From Duganella sp. BJB476 (GTDB lineage: Bacteria; Pseudomonadota; Gammaproteobacteria; Burkholderiales; Burkholderiaceae_D), in contig NZ_QVIO01000004.1 in assembly GCF_003416895.1 (NCBI RefSeq), positions 62,001 to 126,000 of the forward strand: DNA of 64,000 nucleotides. The letters are read 5' to 3'. Made by a program: the position numbers and the translations under genes. This document shows, in pieces, positions 52,420 through 60,942 of the stretch; the stretch's first letter is position 1; each line of letters starts with the position of its first letter. Below the pieces are notes generated by a model. The model ran no database searches and was not told the origin of the DNA. It saw only the letters and a list, made by a program, of their open reading frames with translations.

Positions 52420-53153
52420 CACTGCACGCCCTTGGCGGCCGGCAGGCGCATAGCCAGCGGCGCGTTGAGCAGGTCGAGCTGCTGCACGGTGCCGAGGTTG
52501 TGCCATTCGCCCTCGTAGACTTCGCCGCCGACCTGCTGCTTGTCGGCGTAGGCGCGGATCAGCGGTCCCAGCTTGGCGTACTCGCCGGGCGCGATGCCGT
52601 CGAACATTTCAGGGCGGTAGACGCCGACGTTGCCGAAGGTCCATTTCGGCGAGCCTTCGTTGGTCAGCGAGTACATCGTCAGGCCGAAGTCGCCCTCGGG
52701 GTGGAAGTCCGGATTCGGCACCAGGTACAGCCAGCAGATGTCGCGCTGGTCGGCCGGGTAGGGATTGCCCCACATGTCCTTGTCGTGCAACACGTCCTTG
52801 ACCTGCTCGAAGTCGAAGTAGGGCATGTAGATGTCGCCCGACACTGCCACGAAGGGCTCCTCGCCCAGCAGGTGGCGCGCGGTGGCGATGCCGCCGGCGG
52901 TCTCCAGCGCGGTGCTTTCGTGCGAGTACACCAGCTTGGCGCCGAACTGGCTGCCGTCGCCCAGCGCCGCCTCGATCTGCTCGCCCAGGTGGGCGGTGTT
53001 GATGACGATCTCGGTGATGCCGGCCCGCACCAGGTTGAGGATGTGCCAGACGATCAGCGGCCGGCCGCGCACTTTGAGCAGCGGCTTGGGCGTGGTGTCG
53101 GTCAGTGGGCGCATCCGCTCGCCGCGTCCGGCGGCGAAGATCATGGCTTTCAT
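52419..53153 (-). CDS. murU: N-acetylmuramate-1-phosphate uridylyltransferase MurU
   Basis: 244-aa sugar nucleotidyltransferase: MIFAAGRGERMRPLTDTTPKPLLKV is the nucleotide-binding G-x-G-x-R-x-P-T-P-K-P motif, and SGDIYM holds the metal Asp. With AmgK it forms the cell-wall recycling shortcut from MurNAc to UDP-MurNAc known from Pseudomonas, which bypasses MurA and so affects fosfomycin susceptibility in that genus. It follows amgK by ten bases, as in Pseudomonas. Confidence 0.92.
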   Translation of the reverse strand: MKAMIFAAGRGERMRPLTDTTPKPLLKVRGRPLIVWHILNLVRAGITEIVINTAHLGEQIEAALGDGSQFGAKLVYSHESTALETAGGIATARHLLGEEPFVAVSGDIYMPYFDFEQVKDVLHDKDMWGNPYPADQRDICWLYLVPNPDFHPEGDFGLTMYSLTNEGSPKWTFGNVGVYRPEMFDGIAPGEYAKLGPLIRAYADKQQVGGEVYEGEWHNLGTVQQLDLLNAPLAMRLPAAKGVQ

Positions 53154-53163
53154 GCGCGCCGCC

Positions 53164-54231
53164 TCAGAAGGTGTAGCCGACTTGCGGCTGCTTGTCTTCC
53201 AGCTGGTCGAGCAGGCGCACCAGCGGCCGCAGGTCCTTGTAGCGGCTGGCGGTCTTGCGCACGTAGTCCATCACGGTCGGCAGGTCGTTCAGGTACTGGG
53301 CCTTGCCGTCGCGGTAGTTCAGGCGGCAGAACAGGCCGAGGATCTTCAGGTGGCGCTGCAGGCCGGCGTATTCGAAGTCCTGGTAGAAGGCGTCGATGTC
53401 CTGGCTGACCGGCAGGCCGAGCGACTTGGCGTGCTGCCAGTAGCGGATCGCCCAGTCCAGCACCAGTTCCTCGTCCCACTGCACGTAGGCGTCGCGCAGC
53501 AGCGAGGCCAGGTCGTAGGTCATCGGGCCGTACAGCGCGTCCTGGAAGTCCAGCACGCCCGGATTGCCGGCGTCCATCCACATCAGGTTGCGCGAGTGGA
53601 AGTCGCGGTGCACATACACCTGCTGCTGGGCGGTGACGTTGGCCAGGATGGCGTCGAACACCGCTTGCAGCTCGGCGGCCTGCTTGTCGGTCAGGGTGGC
53701 CTTCAGGTGCTGGCCGATGTACCACTCGGGGAACAGGTTCATTTCGCGCAGCATGAAGGCGCGGTCGTATTCGGGCAGCACGCCGGGCTGGCTGGTCAGC
53801 TGGAACTTGACCAGCGCCTCCAGCGCCTCGGCGTACATGGTCGAGGCGTTGTCGTGGTCCAGCACCTGCAGGTAGGTGGTCACGCCCAGGTCGGACATCA
53901 AGAGGAAGCCGCGTTCGTAGTCGGTGGCGACGATGCGCGGCACGCTGACGCCGGCATGGGTGAGCATTTCGTCAAGCTTGACAAAGGCCAGCACGTTTTC
54001 GCGCTCGGGCGGCGCGTCCATGACGACCAGGGTGGCGCCCAACGCGGCTTGTTGATCGGGCAATACATCGACGCGGAAATAGCGGCGGAAGCTGGCGTCG
54101 GCCGAGGCCGGGCGCGCGCTGGCGACGTCGACCACGTTCAAGGTGGCCAGCCAGGCGGTCAGCTGTTCCAGACGGAGGTCTGGCGCATTGCCGGAAGATG
54201 TATCGGAAGTTAAATTCTGTAATAAAGACAT
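53164..54231 (-). CDS. amgK: Anomeric MurNAc/GlcNAc kinase AmgK
   Basis: 355-aa aminoglycoside-phosphotransferase-fold kinase. Brenner motif HRDFHSRNLMW with the catalytic Asp, and metal-binding LDFQDALYGP. AmgK phosphorylates MurNAc at C1, giving the substrate of MurU. Start at 54231 (MSLLQNL) is chosen; upstream codons in the open frame overlap the lptD promoter region. Divergent from lptD, an arrangement also found in pseudomonads. Confidence 0.92.
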   Translation of the reverse strand: MSLLQNLTSDTSSGNAPDLRLEQLTAWLATLNVVDVASARPASADASFRRYFRVDVLPDQQAALGATLVVMDAPPERENVLAFVKLDEMLTHAGVSVPRIVATDYERGFLLMSDLGVTTYLQVLDHDNASTMYAEALEALVKFQLTSQPGVLPEYDRAFMLREMNLFPEWYIGQHLKATLTDKQAAELQAVFDAILANVTAQQQVYVHRDFHSRNLMWMDAGNPGVLDFQDALYGPMTYDLASLLRDAYVQWDEELVLDWAIRYWQHAKSLGLPVSQDIDAFYQDFEYAGLQRHLKILGLFCRLNYRDGKAQYLNDLPTVMDYVRKTASRYKDLRPLVRLLDQLEDKQPQVGYTF

Positions 54232-54329
54232 TAAGCGAGCCCTGGAAACCGGTGTTGGGTGAAGATTCCCATATAATAAGGGATTCAAATCAAAAAATCG
54301 CCTGCTATGGTGTTTCCTCCCTTCTTTTC

Positions 54330-56600
54330 ATGAGTCGCATGCGCTGGCTACCGGCCCCCCCCACCTCCTCGCAACGCTGGGCGTACGCCCTGACTGCCCT
54401 CGTCACCGCCACGGCAGTGCCCAGCTACGCCCAGGGCGTGCCGCCGAAGGCGCGCGCGCCGCGCGTGGAGGACAAGAACGCGGTCACCACCATCCAGGCC
54501 GAGGACATCAGCGGCCGCCCCGAGCGCGAAATCACGCTGCGCCGGGACGCCGAGCTGGTCAAGGACAAGACCCGCGTCAAGGCCGATACCGCCTGCTACC
54601 GCCAGGTCGAGGACGAGGTCGAGGCCGAGGGCCATGTCAAGATCTGGCGCTTCGGCGACTATTTCACCGGCGACGAGCTCAAGCTGAACATGGACAGCGG
54701 CAAGGGCTATATGCTCAACCCGACCTACCAGCTGGAGGCCAACCACGCCCAGGGCAAGGCCGAGCGCATCAACTTCATCAATGAAGACGAGGCGGTGGTG
54801 ATCAACGGCACCTACAGCACCTGCCAGGGGCCGACCCCGGACTGGTATCTGCGCTCGAACACGCTGAACCTGGACTCGGGCCGCGACGTCGGCACCGCCG
54901 GCAAGACCATCGTGTATTTCAAGGACGTGCCTATCCTGGGCACGCCGGCGATGTCGTTCTCGCTGTCGGGCGCGCGCCGCTCGGGCTGGCTGTCGCCGAT
55001 GCCGGGCTTCGGCTCCAAGGGCGCGGCCGAGCTGACCGTGCCGTATTATTTCAACATCGCGCCCAACCGCGATTTGACGGTGTACCCGAAGATCATCCCG
55101 CGGCGCGGCTTCCAGCTGGGCGCCAACGCGCGCTACCTGGGCGAGACCGACGGCGGCCTGTATCAGGGCGAAACCTATGTGGAATACCTGCCGCACGACA
55201 AGCAGTACGTGCCGTCCACGCCGGGCGGCTCGACCGACCGTTGGTCGATCAAGACCACCCACGCGCAGGACTTGTCGAAGGACTGGACCTACGGCTGGAG
55301 CATCCGCGCCGCCTCGGACAACAACTATCCGAACGATTTCTCCAAGACCGTGTCGAGCTCGACCGAGCGCCAGCTGCTGCGCGAGCTGCGCACCGACTAC
55401 CACGGCGACTTCTGGACCCTGACCGCGCGGGTGCAGAAATACCAGGTGCTGCAAGACCCGGAATCGACGATCGACCCCTCGCTGTTCGTGTCGCGCCCGT
55501 ACGACCGGCTGCCGGCGATCAACTTCCACGCCGCCCAGTACGACGTGGCCGGCGGCTTCGACTGGGCCGTCGACAGCGAGCTGACCCGCTTCTACCACCC
55601 GACCCTGATCAACGGCACGCGGCTGGTGGCGATCCCGCAGGTCAGCTACCCGATCGTCGGCCCCAGCTACTTCATCACGCCCAAGGTCATGCTCAACCTG
55701 GCCAGCTACCAGCTGGACTCGTTCGGCACCCAGGGCTCGGAAAACCTGTCGCGCGTGGTGCCGACGTTCTCGCTGGACTCCGGCCTGGTGTTCGAGCGCG
55801 ACATCAAGCTCGGCCAGCGCGACATGACGCAGACGCTGGAGCCGCGCCTGTTCTACGTCAACACGCCGTACCGCGACCAGAGCAAGTTCCCGACCTTCGA
55901 CACCGACGCCGCGACCTTCAACTTCAGCCAGATCTTCAGCGAAAACCGCTTCGTCGGCTCGGACCGCATCGGCGACGCCAACCAGCTGACGGCGGCGCTG
56001 GTGTCGCGCTTCCTCGACTCGGCCGGCGCCGAGACGCTGCGGCTGGCGTTCGGCCAGCGCTTCTACTTCCGCGACCAGCGCGTGCAGCTGGCCTCGACCA
56101 CGCCGGTGGTCGACTCGCGCTCGGACATGCTGCTGGCCGCCACCGGCCGCATCTCGGAAACCTGGGGCTTCGACAGCGCCGTGCAGTACAGCCCCAGCGA
56201 GAGCCGGGTGGTGTCGGGCAGTTATACCGTGCAGTGGTCGCCGGGGCAGAAGAAGGTGCTCAACGCCGGCTACCGCTACCTGCGCGGCAGCTTCAAGAAC
56301 ATCGAGCTGTCGAGCCAGTGGCCGATCTTCCAGCGCTGGTACGGCGTCGGCCGGGTCAGCTACTCGATGCAGGACAAGAAGATCCTGGAGAGCCTGGTCG
56401 GGCTGGAATACAACGGCGACTGCTGGGTGTTCCGCATGGGCGCGCAGCGCTTCGTGACCACCTCGACCAAGGCGTCGACGCCGATCTTCTTCCAGCTGGA
56501 GTTGAACGGCCTGTCGCACCTGGGCGTGGGCAGCCCGCTGGAGGCGATGAAGAACAGCATACCCGGTTATCAGCGTTTGAACGAAGGCTACGGCCGCTAA
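54330..56600 (+). CDS. lptD: LPS-assembly outer-membrane protein LptD
   Basis: 756-aa outer-membrane protein that inserts LPS with LptE. Signal peptide MSRMRWLPAP... to ALVTATAVPSYAQG, periplasmic OstA domain (TTIQAEDISGRPEREITLR), then the 26-strand barrel domain. Cysteines C89, C165 and C698 remain; the C-terminal site has a single Cys (GDCWVF) where E. coli has a CC pair, so the disulphide pattern must be simpler. The ATG at 54330 is best supported by the signal peptide; ribosome site is weak. First gene of lptD-surA-pdxA-rsmA. Confidence 0.94.
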   Translation: MSRMRWLPAPPTSSQRWAYALTALVTATAVPSYAQGVPPKARAPRVEDKNAVTTIQAEDISGRPEREITLRRDAELVKDKTRVKADTACYRQVEDEVEAEGHVKIWRFGDYFTGDELKLNMDSGKGYMLNPTYQLEANHAQGKAERINFINEDEAVVINGTYSTCQGPTPDWYLRSNTLNLDSGRDVGTAGKTIVYFKDVPILGTPAMSFSLSGARRSGWLSPMPGFGSKGAAELTVPYYFNIAPNRDLTVYPKIIPRRGFQLGANARYLGETDGGLYQGETYVEYLPHDKQYVPSTPGGSTDRWSIKTTHAQDLSKDWTYGWSIRAASDNNYPNDFSKTVSSSTERQLLRELRTDYHGDFWTLTARVQKYQVLQDPESTIDPSLFVSRPYDRLPAINFHAAQYDVAGGFDWAVDSELTRFYHPTLINGTRLVAIPQVSYPIVGPSYFITPKVMLNLASYQLDSFGTQGSENLSRVVPTFSLDSGLVFERDIKLGQRDMTQTLEPRLFYVNTPYRDQSKFPTFDTDAATFNFSQIFSENRFVGSDRIGDANQLTAALVSRFLDSAGAETLRLAFGQRFYFRDQRVQLASTTPVVDSRSDMLLAATGRISETWGFDSAVQYSPSESRVVSGSYTVQWSPGQKKVLNAGYRYLRGSFKNIELSSQWPIFQRWYGVGRVSYSMQDKKILESLVGLEYNGDCWVFRMGAQRFVTTSTKASTPIFFQLELNGLSHLGVGSPLEAMKNSIPGYQRLNEGYGR

Positions 56601-56672
56601 AGCAAGCCACCCCGGCGTCCGCCGCCGCACTACCAGGCAACGGACGCTTTTTGATACTTTTACACCTGACTC

Positions 56673-58145
56673 ATGAGCGTTCTTAAGATGAAGTTCGAAA
56701 TGAAAATCCTCGCAGTCCTGTTGTGCACGGCCGCCCTGGGCGGTTGCAGCCTGTTCTCGAAGAAGCCGGCCCCGGCCGCCGCCCCGGTGGCGAGCGCCCC
56801 GGCCGCCGCGCCGGCGCTGAACACCACGCCGGCCGCGGCCGCCAGCGCCAAGGCGGCCGACGGCAAGGGCTTCCTGCCGCCCGGCGAGTCGGGCAATGTG
56901 GCGATCGACTCGATCGTGGTGGTGGTCAACGACGACGTCATCACCCAGCGCGAGCTGAGCAACCGCATCAAGAGCGTCACCGCCCGCATGAAGGCGCAGA
57001 ACGTGCAGATGCCGGACGCGGCCGACCTGCGCCGCCAGCTGCTCGAGCGCATGATCGTCGAGCGCGCCCAGCTGCAGATGGCCAAGGAGATGGGCGTGCG
57101 GGTCGACGACCAGCAGCTCGACCGCGCCATCGGCCGCATCGCCGAAGCGCAAAAGCTCAGCGTGCAGGACTTGCGCAACCAGATGGAAAAGGACGGCACG
57201 CCATACGCCGCCTTCCGCGAGGACATCCGCGAAGAAATCATCATGCAGCGCCTGCGCGAGCACGAGGTCGACGCCAAGGTGCAGATCTCGGACGCCGAGG
57301 TGGACAGCTTCCTGGCCGCCGAGAAGGCCGCCGCCGCCGAGCAGTTCGAGATCAACATCTCGCAGATCATGGTGCGCATCCCCGACAACGCCACCGCCGA
57401 AGTGATCGCCCAGCGCCGCGCGCGCGCCGAGGAAGTGATGCGCCAGCTGCGCACCGGCGCCGACTTCGCCAAGATGGCCGCCACCTATTCCGACGCCAGC
57501 GACGCCCTGCAGGGCGGCGTGGTCGGCTGGCGCCAGCCCGAGCGCCTGCCGCCGGTGTTCGCCGAGGCGCTGACCAAGCTCAAGCCTGGCCAGGTCACGC
57601 CGATCATCAAGAGCGTGGGCGCGTTCCACATCCTGAAGGCGGTCGACCGCCGCAGCCTGGCCGAGGCGCAAGCCGTGGCCGCGGTGCAGCAGACCCACGC
57701 CCGCCACATCCTGATCAAGGTGACGCCGACCATGAGCGCGGCCGACGCCAAGCGCAAGCTGGCCGAACTGAAGGAACGCCTGGACAACAACGCCGCCAAG
57801 TTCGAGGACCTGGCGCGGCTGGTGTCGAACGACGGCTCGGCCTCCAAGGGCGGCGACCTGGGCTGGCTGTACCCGGGCGACATCGTGCCGGAGTTCGAGG
57901 CGGCGATGAACAACCTGAAGATCGGCGAAGTGAGCCAGCCGGTGGAAACCAGCTTCGGCATCCACCTGATCGAAGTGCTGGAGCGTAAGAGCGACGACGT
58001 CTCGAAAGAGCGCGAGCGCAACACCGCGCGCCAGGCCATCCGCGAGCGCAAGGTCGAGGAAGCGGCGGAGAGCTGGCAGCGCGAAGTGCGCGACCGCGCC
58101 TACGTCGAGTTCCGCACCGACGACGGCGCCGCCGCCAACAAGTAA
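56673..58145 (+). CDS. surA: Periplasmic chaperone/peptidyl-prolyl isomerase SurA, with lipobox
   Basis: About 490-aa SurA: N-terminal chaperone region beginning IDSIVVVVNDDVITQRELSN, then two parvulin domains (first around FEINISQIMVRIP, second around ARHILIKVTP) and a C-terminal helix (RQAIRERKVEEAAESWQREV). It folds outer-membrane proteins such as LptD. Unusual: the signal peptide ends in a lipobox, TAALGGCSLFS, followed by an Ala/Pro-rich spacer, so it is probably an outer-membrane lipoprotein rather than soluble. Start among ATGs at 56673, 56688 and 56700 is uncertain. Confidence 0.93.
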   Translation: MSVLKMKFEMKILAVLLCTAALGGCSLFSKKPAPAAAPVASAPAAAPALNTTPAAAASAKAADGKGFLPPGESGNVAIDSIVVVVNDDVITQRELSNRIKSVTARMKAQNVQMPDAADLRRQLLERMIVERAQLQMAKEMGVRVDDQQLDRAIGRIAEAQKLSVQDLRNQMEKDGTPYAAFREDIREEIIMQRLREHEVDAKVQISDAEVDSFLAAEKAAAAEQFEINISQIMVRIPDNATAEVIAQRRARAEEVMRQLRTGADFAKMAATYSDASDALQGGVVGWRQPERLPPVFAEALTKLKPGQVTPIIKSVGAFHILKAVDRRSLAEAQAVAAVQQTHARHILIKVTPTMSAADAKRKLAELKERLDNNAAKFEDLARLVSNDGSASKGGDLGWLYPGDIVPEFEAAMNNLKIGEVSQPVETSFGIHLIEVLERKSDDVSKERERNTARQAIRERKVEEAAESWQREVRDRAYVEFRTDDGAAANK

Positions 58146-58164
58146 GCCACCAAGGGGAGCACGC

Positions 58165-59244
58165 GTGAGCGCCACTTTGCACACCGGGCGCAGCGCGCTG
58201 CGCCCCGCGATCGCCGTCACCGTCGGCGAGCCGGCCGGCATCGGCCCGGAGATTGCCATCCGCGCCGCCTGGGCGCGCCGCCACGAGGTCAATTGCGTGC
58301 TGCTGGGCGACGCCGCCTTCCTGGCGATGACGGCCAGCTATATCGATCCCGCGATTCAATTGTCGGCGCTGTCCTTGCAGGCGGTGCGCAACGGCGGCCT
58401 GCCGCAGTTCGGCCCCGGCCGCATCAGCGTGATCGACGTGCCGCTGGCGGCGCACGTCGTGCCCGGCAAGCTGGACAAGGAAAACGGCCGCAGCGTGCTG
58501 GCCACGCTGGACGCCGCCATCGAAGGCGTGCGGGCCGGCTGGTTCGCGGCGGTGGTCACCGCGCCGCTGCAAAAGAGCACCATCAACGACGCCGGCGTGC
58601 CGTTCTCCGGCCACACCGAATACTTCGCCGACCAGACCGGCACCGCGCAGGTGGTGATGATGCTGGCCGGCCAGCCGCCGGCGCCGGCCGGCCAGCCGCT
58701 GCCGCCGCCGCTGCGGGTGGCGCTGGCCACCACCCACCTGCCGCTGAAGGACGTCGCCGCCGCGCTGACCCGGGACGGCCTGGCGCGCGTGCTCGACATC
58801 ATAGCCCATGACTTGCGCAGCAAGTTCGGCATCGCCGCCCCGCGCATCCTGGTGTGCGGCCTGAACCCGCACGCGGGCGAGGGCGGCTACCTGGGGCGCG
58901 AAGAGATCGACGTCATCGCGCCGGCCATCGCGGCGGCGCAGGCGCGCGGCATCGATGCGCGTGGCCCGTATCCGGCCGACACGCTGTTCCAACCCAAATA
59001 CCTGCAAGACGCCGACTGTGTGCTGGCCATGTACCACGACCAGGGCTTGCCGGTGCTCAAATACGCCACCTTCGGCCAGGGCGTCAACATCACGCTGGGC
59101 CTGCCGCTGATCCGCACCTCGGTCGACCACGGCACCGCGCTCGACCTGGCGGCCCAGGGCCTGGGCCTGGCCGACTGCGGCAGCATGGCCGCGGCCATCG
59201 ACAGCGCGCTGGCCATGGCCGCCTCCTCCTCACCTCTCAAATAA
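58165..59244 (+). CDS. pdxA: 4-hydroxythreonine-4-phosphate dehydrogenase PdxA
   Basis: 359-aa metal- and NAD-dependent enzyme of pyridoxal-phosphate synthesis. Signatures: AVTVGEPAGIGPEIA, VTAPLQKSTINDAG, SGHTEYFADQTG, CGLNPHAGEGGYLG and MYHDQGLPVLKY with metal-ligand histidines. A GTG start at 58165 follows AAGGGGA. Lies 19 bp after surA and eight bp before rsmA, the conserved surA-pdxA-rsmA order. Confidence 0.96.
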   Translation: MSATLHTGRSALRPAIAVTVGEPAGIGPEIAIRAAWARRHEVNCVLLGDAAFLAMTASYIDPAIQLSALSLQAVRNGGLPQFGPGRISVIDVPLAAHVVPGKLDKENGRSVLATLDAAIEGVRAGWFAAVVTAPLQKSTINDAGVPFSGHTEYFADQTGTAQVVMMLAGQPPAPAGQPLPPPLRVALATTHLPLKDVAAALTRDGLARVLDIIAHDLRSKFGIAAPRILVCGLNPHAGEGGYLGREEIDVIAPAIAAAQARGIDARGPYPADTLFQPKYLQDADCVLAMYHDQGLPVLKYATFGQGVNITLGLPLIRTSVDHGTALDLAAQGLGLADCGSMAAAIDSALAMAASSSPLK

Positions 59245-59252
59245 GAACAACC

Positions 59253-60029
59253 ATGAAACACGTCGCCCGCAAACGCTTCGGCCAAAACTTTTTACACGAT
59301 AAATACGTCCTCTCCAGCATCACCGAGGCGATCGCCCCGGAACCGGACGACGCGATGGTCGAGATCGGGCCCGGCCTGGGCGCGATGACCGAGCAGCTGA
59401 TGCGCACGCTGAAGATGATGCACGTCGTCGAGCTCGACCGCGACCTGGTGGCGCGGCTGGAAAAGACCTACAACCCGGCCAAGCTGACCATCCACGCCGG
59501 CGACGCGCTCAAGTTCGACTACGCCAGCATCCCGGTGCCGGCCGGGCAGAAGCTGCGCATCGTCGGCAACCTGCCGTACAACATCTCCAGCCCGCTGCTG
59601 TTCCACCTGGCGACGTTCGCGCCGCAGGTGCAGGACCAGCATTTCATGCTGCAGAAGGAAGTGGTGGAGCGCATGGTGGCCGAGCCGGGCAGCAAGACCT
59701 ACGGCCGCCTGTCGGTGATGCTGCAATGGCGCTACGACATGTCGCTGCTGTTCGTGGTGCCGCCGGAAGCGTTCGATCCGCCGCCGAAGGTGGAGTCGGC
59801 GATCGTGCGCATGATCCCGGTCGCCAACCCGCTGGCGTGCGACGGCCCGACCCTGGAGGCGGTGGTGTTGAAGGCGTTCTCGCAGCGCCGCAAGGTGATC
59901 CGCAACTGCCTGGCCGGCATGTTCACCGAAGCGCAGATCGTCGAAGCCGGCATCGACCCGACCATGCGTCCGGAAACCGTGGGCCTGGCGCAGTACGTGG
60001 CGCTGGCCAACCTGCTCAAGCCGCAGTAA
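59253..60029 (+). CDS. rsmA: 16S rRNA dimethyladenosine transferase RsmA (KsgA)
   Basis: 258-aa methyltransferase that dimethylates A1518 and A1519 of 16S rRNA. Start MKHVARKRFGQNFLHD is diagnostic; SAM-binding VEIGPGLGAMTEQL and catalytic NLPYNISSPL follow. Methylation also acts as a late check in 30S assembly. Last gene of the lptD-surA-pdxA-rsmA cluster. Confidence 0.96.
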   Translation: MKHVARKRFGQNFLHDKYVLSSITEAIAPEPDDAMVEIGPGLGAMTEQLMRTLKMMHVVELDRDLVARLEKTYNPAKLTIHAGDALKFDYASIPVPAGQKLRIVGNLPYNISSPLLFHLATFAPQVQDQHFMLQKEVVERMVAEPGSKTYGRLSVMLQWRYDMSLLFVVPPEAFDPPPKVESAIVRMIPVANPLACDGPTLEAVVLKAFSQRRKVIRNCLAGMFTEAQIVEAGIDPTMRPETVGLAQYVALANLLKPQ

Positions 60030-60040
60030 AGGCGGCGGGC

Positions 60041-60069
60041 AAAAAAAAGCCCGCTGGTGAAAGCGGGCT
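60041..60069 (-). terminator. Intrinsic terminator of the minus-strand lipoprotein genes
   Basis: AGCCCGCT / AGCGGGCT stem with an eight-base A-run on the left, which is a T-run on the minus strand. It therefore terminates transcripts from the lipoprotein genes to its right, and could act weakly after rsmA on the plus strand. Confidence 0.85.
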
Positions 60070-60104
60070 AAATCCAATTCCTTTGCAAGAAGTGGAGGAG
60101 ACAA

Positions 60105-60176
60105 ATGAAGTATGCTGCGGCGCGGCATATAACGCAAGTTTATTTTTCGAATATCGAACATCACGATAACGTATAA
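60105..60176 (+). other. Orphan ribosome site with 23-codon frame
   Basis: GTGGAGGAGACAA followed by ATG and 23 codons (MKYAAARHITQVYFSNIEHH...) before TAA, on the strand opposite to the lipoprotein genes. The Shine-Dalgarno match is among the best in the window, but the peptide shows no recognisable property. It may be the start of a deleted gene or a leader peptide; coding status is doubtful. Confidence 0.25.
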
Positions 60177-60189
60177 CTCTGCCGCCCCC

Positions 60190-60212
60190 GCGCCGCGCAT
60201 TCCGCGCGGCGC
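60190..60212. repeat. GC-only hairpin downstream of lipoprotein gene
   Basis: GCGCCGCGC / GCGCGGCGC stem of nine pairs with a five-base loop, 13 bp past the stop of the lipoprotein gene ending at 60225. No T-run follows directly; the T-run terminator lies further on at 60041. It may block RNA decay. Confidence 0.45.
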
Positions 60213-60224
60213 TCCCCCTCCTGA

Positions 60225-60884
60225 TTACTTCGGCGTGCAGCTCAGCGTCATGTTGCTGACGGCGATGCCGTTGATCACGCCGACGTTGTTGGCCAGCGTG
60301 CAATTGATGTCGGCCGGCTGCGACAGGATGGTCACGCCATAGGCCGAACCGTCCGCCACTGGCGAAGTAAATACGAACTCGCCTTTGCCCAGCGCGGTAT
60401 CCTTGGCGTCGAGGCTGGAGACCGAAACCTGGCCGCCGGTGGAGCCGTTCAGCAGCACCACGACGCGCGGCACGGCGGCCACTGCGGCGGCGGTGCCGGT
60501 GGCGGCGACCGCCTCGGAGATGTTGAACAGGCCGATGAACGGGCCGCCCAGCGGATAGGTGTTCTGGGTGCAGCTGATGTTCACGGCGATCGCCACCGTG
60601 TGGCCGGCCGAGCCGGAACCGTTCACCGGCTGGCAGGTCTGGTGCGCCGGATTGGCCAGCACGGTGACGTTGTAGTCGGTGCCGTAGGGGATTTGCTTGG
60701 GCATCACGAAGCTGGTGGCGGCGGCCGCCACCGGCAGCTGGTCGGCGCCGTTGGCCAGCACCAGGCCAGGGTTGTTCAGGCCGGTGATCGTGCCTTGCAC
60801 GGCGAATTGGGCCTTGCCGCCGCAGGCGGACAGCGCGGCGGCCAGCATCAGCGCCGCTACGGCGCTCAAAGTCGAAAATTTCAT
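60225..60884 (-). CDS. Lipoprotein of unknown function, paralogue A
   Basis: 219 residues with a lipoprotein signal (MKFSTLSAVAALMLAAALSACGG, lipobox LSAC). The mature part has repeated motifs such as VQGTITGLNNPGLVLANGAD and YGVTILSQPADINCTLANNVG, ending in a paired-cysteine region (SNMTLSCTP). The sequence suggests repeated beta-sandwich modules. It is a paralogue of the next gene, which shares GLILANGAD and YGVTVLSQP. TGGAG precedes the ATG at 60884; a TTG one codon earlier is unlikely. Function unknown. Confidence 0.78.
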   Translation of the reverse strand: MKFSTLSAVAALMLAAALSACGGKAQFAVQGTITGLNNPGLVLANGADQLPVAAAATSFVMPKQIPYGTDYNVTVLANPAHQTCQPVNGSGSAGHTVAIAVNISCTQNTYPLGGPFIGLFNISEAVAATGTAAAVAAVPRVVVLLNGSTGGQVSVSSLDAKDTALGKGEFVFTSPVADGSAYGVTILSQPADINCTLANNVGVINGIAVSNMTLSCTPK

Positions 60885-60942
60885 CAATTACTCCAAAAAG
60901 AGGCGGATCGGCCGGCCATCGCCATGCGGACCGGCGCCGGAA

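Noticed and set aside
54348..58292. 1314-codon open frame antisense to lptD and surA
   Set aside because: Same shadow effect; it spans two recognised genes and has the arginine/alanine/valine-rich composition of reverse-strand reading.
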